From: Kiritimatiellia bacterium
Lineage (GTDB): Bacteria; Verrucomicrobiota; Kiritimatiellia; RFP12; UBA1067
Direction: 5' to 3'
Length of the DNA: 5,936 nucleotides
NCBI GenBank assembly: GCA_900771305.1
Contig: CAAGNL010000535.1
Span: forward strand, 1-5,936
In this document: positions 1 to 5,933 of the stretch, in pieces
Layout: every line of letters starts with the position of its first letter
Position numbering within the stretch: the stretch's first letter is position 1
Notes under the pieces: model-generated
What the model was told of the DNA's origin: nothing
Seen by the model: the letters and a program-made list of their open reading frames with translations, nothing else
Database searches by the model: none
Position numbers and translations under genes: made by a program

Positions 1-19
1 CACGACGCTCTTCCGATCT
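1..19 (+). other. Residual Illumina TruSeq adapter (not genomic)
   Basis: Bases 1-19 read CACGACGCTCTTCCGATCT, which is exactly the last 19 bases of the TruSeq read-1/universal adapter. A chance match of this length at the very first base is not credible, so this is untrimmed library sequence at a contig end. It happens to be open in the RHS reading frame, so a gene caller would add false residues (HDALPIS) in front of the true protein fragment. Confidence 0.97.
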
Positions 20-2817
20 CCTACGACGGTGCCACCTCCCGCATCCTCACGGCCACGCGCTACGTGCCCACCCTCGTACCCCGCACGACCACCTGCCTCT
101 ACAACGACCTCGGCGAGCAGGTCGGCACCGTCCTCGACGGCATCACCAACCGCACCGACACGGCCTACGAAACCGACGCCTCCAACATCGTCTGGTGCGT
201 GGAGACTTCAACCGTCGTCGGCCCGTCCACGAACTCCCTCACGATCACCCGCACGCAGCTCACCGGCCTCTCAGATTCCTGCCGCCGCCACACGGTCACA
301 TTGGTGCGGGCGAGCGTCCCGCTCGCCCGCACCGACTCCCTCACCACCTACGACCCCGCCACCGGCATTGAAACCGAAACCGTCACATCCTCCTCTGGCC
401 CAACCGTCATCCGCCGTTCGCTCCACGGCGTCCTCCTGTCCACGGAAACCACCGGCGAAACCACCTTCAACTCCTACGACGCCTTCGGACGCGTCGCCGC
501 CACGTCGCGCTGCATCGGGGAATCGGCGCTCTCGCCGCTTCAGACCTTCACTTACACCCCCTGGGGCGACCTCCTCGCCACCCACACCTACACGAACGGC
601 ACGGACATCCTCACCGAAACCTATGCCTACGACATGCTCGGCAATCGTATCGCCACGACCGACGCACTCGGCAACACAGCATACCGAACCTACGACCCGC
701 TCGGGCGCGTCCTCGCCGAATACGGCGCGACCTATCCTGTGCGCTACACCTACGATACGGCGGGACGCCGCACCTCGCTCTCCACAACCCGCGATGGCGT
801 GACATGGGACACGACCACTTGGACTTACGACCATGCCACTGGCAACTGCCCCTCGAAGACCTACGCCGACGGATCGACAGTACTCTATACTTACACACCC
901 GACAACCTCCTTCTCCGCACGACCTACGCCAGCGGACGGTGGAGGGAGAACCTGTATGACTCTCGGCGGCAGATTGTCGCCGTGGAGTATTCCGATGGCG
1001 AGATCGTTTCGCTTGCCTATGATGCGTTCTTGAATGAGATTGCATCCTCTAACGATGTCGCTGCCGCAAATCTCGACCGTGACGCAAAGGGCAACTGCAC
1101 GAACGACACGGCTGTTGTCGGCGATGAGAGCAGGGCCACACGCCGCACATTCGATGGCTTCGGTCGCCTGACCGGGATCGACGGCACCATGTACGATTAC
1201 AATGCCGACGGCTTGCTTGCATCGATTTCAAATGCTATTGCCGTGGTCGAATACGCCTATACGCCCGACCGCCTCGACGCGGGATATTCGCTGACGCTTT
1301 CAAACGGCGTTGTGTTCTCGCGCAACCTTCTCCGCGACGGCTATCGCCGCTCACTCGTGACCGGCATTTCGAGCGTCGCCAATGGCGTAGTCGTTGGAAA
1401 TTTGGCGTACAAATACGATGCGCTCAACAGACCGGTGACGCGCAACCATGATACTTTCGGCTACAATGCCCGTAGCGAGGTGACGGCGGCGAACGTTTCT
1501 GGTGTTTCCTCCATTTATGGCTATGACGAGATCGGGAATTCCACCGACTGGACGGCGAACTGTCTCAACCAGTACACTCATTTCGCATACGACCTTGACG
1601 GCAACATGACGCAATGCGGCGATTGGACGTACACATACGACGCCGCAAATCGGCTCAAAACGATTTCTTCCAACGGCGTACTGCTCGTGACGAATTTCTA
1701 CGACGCAAAGTCCCGCCGCGTGAAGAAGGTAACGCCCGAATCGTCCATAACCTTCTTCTATGACGACTGGAGCCTCATAGAGGAACGCGTCGCTTACGCG
1801 AACGGTACGGCTTCCACTATCCGCTATTATTGGGGCAAGGATCTGTCAGGAACGTTGCAGGGTGCCGGGGGTGTTGGCGGCTTGCTGTATCTTACCGTCG
1901 ATGGCGTGACATTCATTCCCTGCTACGACAACAACGGCAACATAACCCGCTACCTCGACGCAAACGGCAACACTGTTGCGCAGTACACCTACGACGCTTT
2001 CGGCGGCACACTTTCGCAAAACGGTTCTCTCGCCGCCTTATTCCGCCATCGTTTCTCCACAAAATACTTTGACACCGAAACCGGTCTGTACTATTGTGAC
2101 TACCGCTTCTATTCGCCATCATTTACGCGCTGGTTGAATCGTGATCCGTTAGAAGAAGATGGCGGGGTCAATTTATATTGCTTTTGTCTCAATGATGCAC
2201 TCTCGCGTGTGGATGCATTTGGACAAGCTTCTATTGCCGATTATGTCTTGGCTAATATTGGATATGACCACAGTTTCCCGATTCTAGGACCATATGGTTT
2301 GCCAGTCCCTGCACTTGCGGCGCGATTACAAATACAAATTTACATCAGCGGTAACTATGCGGAGTGCTGTAAGAACGGAAAGAAAAAGAAATACGCAAAA
2401 GGAACGATAGGTGCAGAGGCATATTTGACGTGGGGTGCTGGTACGAGTAGGCAAGTTAAAGGGCGTGACAGGAACAAGCCAGATTCGTACAGACCAGGCT
2501 CTAAAATGAAGGACAATCTCACCAACCCTCCTGATTCCGGCTATCGCAGTAGGTCGTGGCATATAGACGGGTCATTGCAAAACACCGCATGTCCAGAATC
2601 GGGATTGCATTTTTCAGGCTTGACAGGCGTAATCTTTTTGCGTGGGAGTGCAGGATACGGTGCAGGAGTGCAAGTAAATATCCAAAAGGAGTTTCGTGCC
2701 GGAGTGGACTTGTCAGAAGGCTGGTCGGCATCACTTAGTGGTGCATGGAATGTGTGGGGAGCAACAATCGACTTTGGAGGAGGAGGTTCGGGGTCATGGA
2801 CATATCTACAAGACTAA
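20..2817 (+). CDS. RHS/YD-repeat protein with variable C-terminus, 5' partial
   Basis: The frame is open from the contig edge, so the N-terminus is missing; the GTG at 64 is not a real start. The visible part is about 930 residues. It carries many degenerate YD repeats of the form YDxxGR/YDxxGN, for example YDAFGR (near 478), YDMLGN (628), YDPLGR (691), YDTAGR (751) and YDLDGN (1591). From about 1984 it enters the RHS-associated core (YTYDAFGG, FSTKYFDTETGLYYCDYRFYS, RWLNRDPLEEDGGVNLY), which ends at VDAFG (2209-2223). In known RHS proteins the repeats form a beta-shell that encloses the C-terminal effector, and the core contributes to self-cleavage. The product is usually secreted or surface-exposed and used in contact competition. 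The last 197 residues differ in composition from the rest and match no family I recognise. The gene overlaps the next one by 22 bp. Confidence 0.95.
303..333. repeat. Perfect 14-bp palindrome with 3-base loop inside the RHS gene
   Basis: The left arm GGTGCGGGCGAGCG (303-316) and the right arm CGCTCGCCCGCACC (320-333) are exact reverse complements around the loop TCC (317-319). The stem is 14 bp and almost entirely G-C. Read in the RHS frame it encodes LVRASVPLART, which carries no YD-repeat motif. Its size, perfection and in-frame position resemble small interspersed palindromic elements of the REP or Rickettsia palindromic element kind. No second copy exists in the window, so its repeated nature is inferred. 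Confidence 0.75.
1984..2223 (+). other. RHS repeat-associated core domain (coding segment)
   Basis: This segment encodes about 80 residues from YTYDAFGG to VDAFG, with the hallmark order FSTKYFDTETGLYY, YRFYSPSFTRWLNRDP and NLYCFCLNDALSRVD. It is the most conserved part of RHS proteins and marks where the constant region ends and the exchangeable C-terminus begins. It lacks the PxxxxDPxG ending of enterobacterial Rhs proteins but has the RDPLEEDGG-NLY form common in PVC-group bacteria. Confidence 0.9.
2224..2817 (+). other. Variable C-terminal region of the RHS protein, candidate effector
   Basis: This segment encodes the 197 residues after the RHS core. It opens with a hydrophobic stretch (about 2224-2330), then has a Lys-rich run (CCKNGKKKKYAKG, near 2362-2400). 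It ends with Gly/Ser/aromatic-rich alternating sequence (about 2605-2814) that looks like successive beta-strands, finishing FGGGGSGSWTYLQD. No nuclease, deaminase, ADP-ribosyltransferase or peptidase motif is visible. GC is clearly lower than in the repeats: bases 2221-2280 contain 26 G/C of 60, against 40 of 60 for 61-120. This is the position where RHS proteins carry exchangeable toxins. A structural, non-toxic beta-domain is an equally open reading. Confidence 0.6.
2776..2786 (+). promoter_or_regulatory. Ribosome binding site for the membrane protein at 2796
   Basis: The run GGAGGAGGAGG contains two overlapping copies of AGGAGG and ends 9 bases before the ATG at 2796. It lies inside the RHS gene and there encodes the Gly-rich end of the RHS protein. 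It fixes the start at 2796 rather than the upstream in-frame ATG at 2745. Confidence 0.8.
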
Positions 2818-3275
2818 TTAAAATAAACATTTGCGCTGCTATTGTCTTTGCAGCTTACTTCTATTTGCAGACATGTGATATGTATTTGCAGGCGCTGTCA
2901 TTCTTTGTGACTGTCCCTATTGCAAAGAATGTTCTTGATTGCATGTTGGTTCCTGTTCAAATAGAAAATGGTCGTGGTTACCCCGTGAAGAAACTGTTTG
3001 TCAACTTCTTGAAGTGCGGTTTCGGTGTCTATGGCGTTATTACGATTGAAATGATACGGCGTATTGCATATTGTGGTGTGTTCAATGGTGTGTTATCAAT
3101 AATGCTTATGTGTGCATGGCTATTAGGATATTTTTTCTCTGCGTCTACAGGCGTTTGCCATGCGAATGTCAAAGTTTACAGAAGAGGAAAATTAGGCTTC
3201 ACAATAATGTCTTGGCTTCAAATTTGCGCTTCAATTCTCATGGGTTCTGGTTGGGTTGTAAGGATTCATTTTTAG
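2796..3275 (+). CDS. Small multi-pass membrane protein, candidate RHS immunity protein
   Basis: This 159-residue protein is not recognised as a member of a named family. Hydrophobic segments lie at about residues 8-24, 30-43 (short), 67-84, 91-113 and 135-152, so four or five membrane passes are likely. Basic residues cluster between segments (K65 K66; R88 R89; K126 to K132). The start is chosen for its ideal GGAGGAGGAGG signal nine bases upstream; an ATG at 2745 in the same frame would only add a basic stretch without such a signal. The gene overlaps the end of the RHS gene by 22 bp, so the two are probably translationally coupled. It is AT-rich like the RHS C-terminal region (24 G/C in 2881-2940). 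RHS effectors are normally followed directly by their immunity gene, and an inner-membrane protein would suit an effector acting on the membrane. That role is inferred from position only. Confidence 0.75.
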   Translation: MDISTRLIKINICAAIVFAAYFYLQTCDMYLQALSFFVTVPIAKNVLDCMLVPVQIENGRGYPVKKLFVNFLKCGFGVYGVITIEMIRRIAYCGVFNGVLSIMLMCAWLLGYFFSASTGVCHANVKVYRRGKLGFTIMSWLQICASILMGSGWVVRIHF

Positions 3276-3310
3276 GGGTATGGAGACAACTTAGCAACAA
3301 TTCGATCGAT

Positions 3311-3316
3311 AGAGGT
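3311..3316 (+). promoter_or_regulatory. Ribosome binding site for the small gene at 3325
   Basis: AGAGGT ends eight bases before the ATG at 3325. A closer ATG at 3320 opens a frame of only 13 codons, so 3325 is the better start. The 49-base gap after the previous gene (3276-3324) shows no hairpin followed by a T-run, so read-through transcription is plausible. Confidence 0.55.
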
Positions 3317-3324
3317 CAAATGCA

Positions 3325-3669
3325 ATGCGAAAGTTTCACAAATCACCTATTGCAGGGCTGATTACCCGTATTTTCTTCTACGGTCTGTTCTTTGTCGGGC
3401 CGTGCGCACTGACGGAATCGCATGCGCTTCATGTACGGATGAAGCAAAAATGTCCCACAGTGGATGACAAGGCCACAGACGGGGAAACGTACAGGGAATA
3501 TCATAGGAAAGAAAAACTTCTGGATATTGTGGGCATATCGGCATTTGTCTTGTGGTTTGCGTGGCTCGGTCTTGCCTTGGGGGGACAAATAAAACACATT
3601 GTACAAGAAAGGCGATTAAAGCGAAATCGCAAATCTGCTATAATATCCCCACGAAACCACCAGCCATGA
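3325..3669 (+). CDS. Small protein with two hydrophobic segments, unknown function
   Basis: This 114-residue protein has one hydrophobic segment at about residues 9-29 and a second at 66-87 (IVGISAFVLWFAWLGLALGG). Between them is a polar, charged stretch of about 36 residues, and after them a very basic tail (QERRLKRNRK). This fits a two-pass membrane hairpin with both ends inside. Alternatively, the first segment is a signal peptide cleaved near SHA (residues 32-34), leaving a single-pass protein. No family was recognised. It follows the membrane gene by 49 bases and shares its low GC, so it may be part of the RHS-linked cargo, for example a second immunity or accessory gene. Its stop overlaps the next start as ATGA, but a promoter lies within its last codons, so its real 3' end or its coding status is less certain. 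Confidence 0.55.
   Translation: MRKFHKSPIAGLITRIFFYGLFFVGPCALTESHALHVRMKQKCPTVDDKATDGETYREYHRKEKLLDIVGISAFVLWFAWLGLALGGQIKHIVQERRLKRNRKSAIISPRNHQP
3636..3644 (+). promoter_or_regulatory. Extended -10 promoter for the methyltransferase operon
   Basis: TGCTATAAT is a perfect extended -10 element (TGnTATAAT), with the -10 hexamer at 3639-3644. The -35 region at the usual 17-base spacing is weak (TTAAAG, 3616-3621, three of six consensus bases), which extended -10 promoters tolerate. Transcription would start near 3651, giving a leader of only about 15 bases before the ATG at 3666. It lies inside the end of the preceding small gene. Confidence 0.6.
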
Positions 3670-4688
3670 AACGAACACTCAACACGACAATCAACCGCTC
3701 GAAGAACGAGAAGAACGACGAGCATTATACGCAGCCTTCGGACATCGAGGACGAGGTGCGGCACTACCGCCCACAGTTCGCGGGCAAGACCGTGCTGTGC
3801 AACTGTGACGATCCGCGCAGCAGCAACTTCTTCAAGTACTTCACGCGGAGCTTTGAAATCCTCGGGCTGAAGCGCGTCATCGCGACGTGCTACAAGAGCC
3901 AGGACGTGGATCTTTTCACAGCCAAGAAGTGCGAGAAGGCCGTCTATCAGATATATGATGGCGATGCCAATGGGAACAACGAGGTGGACGACGCGGAAAT
4001 CGCCGTCAAGGAACTGCAGGGCGACGGCAGCTTCGACAGCCCCGAATGTCTGAAGCTTCTCGACGAGGCGGATATCGTCGTGACCAATCCGCCTTTCTCG
4101 CGGTTTATTGACTATCTCGCCTTGCTCGTCAATCGCGGCAAGAAGTTTCTGATCCTTGGGAATAACCTCCATGCGACGACGAAGGAGATATTCCCGTTCT
4201 TCATGGAGAATAGGGTATGGTTGGGGTATTATTACGGGAATATGAATTTCACTGTGCCCGATCACTATCGCATAGAGGGGAACCGGGCCTGGGTGGACGA
4301 GAATGGGCAGAAGTGGCACAGCCTCGGCAATATCGTGTGGTACACGAATCTTGAGGTCAAGAAGCGGCACGAACCATTGACACTGTTCAAGAAGTACGAT
4401 CCGTCCGTCAATTTCAAATACTTCAATTACGACGCCATTGACTGCAAGCGGTACACGGACATCCCGATGGACTATTTCGGAGAGATCGGGGTTCCGATTA
4501 CCTATCTCTGCCACCACAACCCTGATCAATTTGAACTGATAGGATCGGCCTTGCAGCTTGCTGACATGGCGAAGGTTAAGGAGCGGATGGGCAAATGCGA
4601 CGGGGGGCGTCGATTCTACCGCGAGGAGGGTTCGCGGATCGTGAGGATGTTCGACAGAATCGTCATCAGGAGGAAAGATGGACATTAA
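3666..4688 (+). CDS. EcoRI-family DNA adenine-N6 methyltransferase
   Basis: This 340-residue protein should transfer a methyl group from S-adenosylmethionine to adenine in DNA. It follows EcoRI methylase (about 326 residues, target GAATTC) along its length. The N-terminal block is DEHYTQPSDIE (residues 18-28), and the SAM-binding region is VLCNCDDPRSSNFFKYF (43-59). The catalytic NPPF lies at 141-144 within DIVVTNPPFSRF, followed by KKFLILGNN. Then come VWLGYYYG, VPDHYRIEG and NIVWYTNLE, and finally DIPMDYFGEIGVPITYL and NPDQFELIG. The start at 3666 matches the family N-terminus; a longer frame from 3552 would put the promoter inside the gene. No Shine-Dalgarno sequence is visible, so initiation may rely on the very short leader or on coupling through the ATGA overlap with the small gene. 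The next gene overlaps by 11 bp. The target sequence cannot be read from the gene. Confidence 0.95.
   Translation: MKRTLNTTINRSKNEKNDEHYTQPSDIEDEVRHYRPQFAGKTVLCNCDDPRSSNFFKYFTRSFEILGLKRVIATCYKSQDVDLFTAKKCEKAVYQIYDGDANGNNEVDDAEIAVKELQGDGSFDSPECLKLLDEADIVVTNPPFSRFIDYLALLVNRGKKFLILGNNLHATTKEIFPFFMENRVWLGYYYGNMNFTVPDHYRIEGNRAWVDENGQKWHSLGNIVWYTNLEVKKRHEPLTLFKKYDPSVNFKYFNYDAIDCKRYTDIPMDYFGEIGVPITYLCHHNPDQFELIGSALQLADMAKVKERMGKCDGGRRFYREEGSRIVRMFDRIVIRRKDGH
4668..4673 (+). promoter_or_regulatory. Strong ribosome binding site for the DUF262-HNH gene
   Basis: AGGAGG lies within the last codons of the methyltransferase gene, four bases before the ATG at 4678. The spacing is short but the match is perfect. 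It supports the start at 4678 and indicates translation coupled to, or renewed at, the end of the methyltransferase. Confidence 0.75.
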
Positions 4689-5796
4689 GCCGCAGAAAAT
4701 CAAGATCCGCGATCTGGTCGCGGGATACCACGACGAAGGTGACGAGGGTGTATACGGCTACGGCGGCAAGCTGGACATTCGTCCGCCCTACCAGCGTGAG
4801 TTCGTCTACGACCACGAGGACCGGCTGCTGGTGATCGATTCCGTGATGCACGGGTTCCCGCTCAACGCGATGTACTGGATCGTGCGTGACGATGGCGGCT
4901 ACGAAGTGATGGACGGGCAGCAGCGTACGATCTCGATCTGCCAGTACTACAACAATGACTTCTCGTATGACGGCAAGTATTTCGGGAAGATCGGCGAAAA
5001 GGAGGACAAGCGGCAGAAGGATTTTCTCGACTATGAGCTGACCGTTTATTTCTGTAGCGGCGACGACGAGGAGAAAATCAAGTGGTTTGAGCGGATCAAC
5101 GTCGCCGGAAAGGAACTGTCGGCGCAGGAGATGCGCAATGCGGTCTACCACGGGCCGTGGGTGTCCGATGCGAAGCGGTGGTTCTCGAAACGGAACTGTC
5201 CGGCGATCAACATGGCCAAGAACTACGTCGTGGCGGAGTTCGAGCGGCAGGGATGCCTTGAACGGGCGATTCAGTGGTTCATCGGGAAGAAGGACGACAA
5301 GGCGATCCGCGAGTACATGGCGGAGCGGAAGAAGGACGGGGACACGGACGCGAGCGAGCTGTGGAGCTATTTCAGCAATGTGATCACGTGGATCGAGGCG
5401 AAGTTCAAGCACACAAGCGACCGCGTGAAGATTCTCAAAGGATTGGACTGGGGACGCTGGTATGCGGAGTACGGAAAGGCCAAGCTTGACACGGCGTTGA
5501 TCGAGAAAGAGACGCAGCGACTCCTGAAAGACAAGGACGTGACCAAGCGCACCGGCATCATTCCGTACCTGCTCACGGGAGACGAGCGGCATTTGAGCAT
5601 TCGCGCATTTGACGACGACGAGAAACTTGCCGCCTACACGCGGCAGGGCGGCAAATGCCCGAAGTGCGGGAAGCACTTCGCCATAGAGGAAATGGAGGCC
5701 GACCACATCACACCGTGGGCGAAGGGTGGCAAGACGGTCGCGGAGAACTGCCAGATGCTGTGCGCGGACTGCAACCGCCGTAAGAGCGACGCCTGA
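4678..5796 (+). CDS. DUF262 (ParB-like) and HNH endonuclease fusion protein
   Basis: This 372-residue protein is probably a cytoplasmic DNA nuclease for defence. The N-terminal DUF262 domain has PPYQREFVYDHEDRLLVIDS (residues 36-55), GFPL and the signature DGQQR (79-83). In GmrSD and SspE this domain binds and hydrolyses nucleotide and senses modified DNA. The middle (about 120-310) is charged and mostly helical-looking. The C-terminal HNH domain has two zinc pairs, C327/C330 and C362/C365, the catalytic DH at 342-343 (EADHITPWAKGG), N357 and CNRRK (365-369). All expected catalytic and metal residues are present, so it looks intact. It follows the EcoRI-type methyltransferase with an 11-bp overlap and similar GC, so the two act as one unit. 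It differs from GmrSD in having a short treble-clef HNH rather than DUF1524. It may be the restriction subunit or a methylation-sensing nuclease; the sequence does not decide. Confidence 0.95.
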   Translation: MDIKPQKIKIRDLVAGYHDEGDEGVYGYGGKLDIRPPYQREFVYDHEDRLLVIDSVMHGFPLNAMYWIVRDDGGYEVMDGQQRTISICQYYNNDFSYDGKYFGKIGEKEDKRQKDFLDYELTVYFCSGDDEEKIKWFERINVAGKELSAQEMRNAVYHGPWVSDAKRWFSKRNCPAINMAKNYVVAEFERQGCLERAIQWFIGKKDDKAIREYMAERKKDGDTDASELWSYFSNVITWIEAKFKHTSDRVKILKGLDWGRWYAEYGKAKLDTALIEKETQRLLKDKDVTKRTGIIPYLLTGDERHLSIRAFDDDEKLAAYTRQGGKCPKCGKHFAIEEMEADHITPWAKGGKTVAENCQMLCADCNRRKSDA

Positions 5797-5905
5797 GCAG
5801 AATCAATAATGCTTGTAAACAGGCAAAATCCAAGACGGGCTTTCAGGCGTTGTTCGCGCATCGCGTACAATCGGACATTCGACGCGTTCCGACGCGCCCA
5901 GGAGC

Positions 5906-5933
5906 CGGCGGTCGTCGTCACGAACGTCCGCCG
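5906..5933. repeat. GC-rich imperfect inverted repeat at the right edge
   Basis: CGGCGGTCGT (5906-5915) pairs with ACGTCCGCCG (5924-5933) with one T-T mismatch and an 8-base loop. Only three bases follow in the window and no T-run is seen, so it cannot be called a terminator. It could be an interspersed palindrome or chance structure in GC-rich DNA. The rest of 5797-5905 shows no supported gene: both strands hold open frames to the edge, without ribosome binding site or recognised motif. Confidence 0.35.

Noticed and set aside
29..802. 257-residue plus-strand frame rich in Pro, Ser and Thr
   Set aside because: It lies in another frame of the RHS gene and is explained by that region's C-rich codon use; it has no motif and contains adapter-adjacent sequence.
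2745..2795. Longer start for the membrane protein
   Set aside because: The ATG at 2796 has a near-perfect ribosome binding site at ideal spacing; the extra 17 residues are basic and lie wholly inside the RHS gene.
3552..3665. Longer start for the methyltransferase
   Set aside because: The extra 38 residues do not resemble the EcoRI methylase N-terminus, overlap the small membrane gene in another frame and contain the -10 element.
3957..3995. Acidic DGDANGNNEVDD loop in the methyltransferase resembling an EF-hand or dockerin calcium loop
   Set aside because: By recalled alignment it falls at a loop also present in EcoRI methylase, and the hydrophobic residue expected at position 8 of an EF-hand loop is missing; probably chance acidic composition.
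3501..4703. 400-residue minus-strand frame opposite the methyltransferase
   Set aside because: The plus strand has a clear EcoRI-family protein with catalytic NPPF; the antisense frame is a by-product of GC-rich codons and has no domain features.
4666..5706. 346-residue minus-strand frame opposite the DUF262-HNH gene
   Set aside because: Antisense shadow of a well-supported gene; leucine, valine and arginine rich without recognisable motifs.
5791..5848. GCCTGA and TCAGGC inverted repeat after the nuclease stop as a terminator
   Set aside because: Arms are six bases, 46 bases apart, with no T-run; too weak.
5634..5921. 95-residue minus-strand frame across the HNH end and the 3' flank
   Set aside because: Most of it is antisense to the conserved HNH motif; it has no ribosome binding site or family resemblance. 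The outer part is kept only as an unexplained flank.
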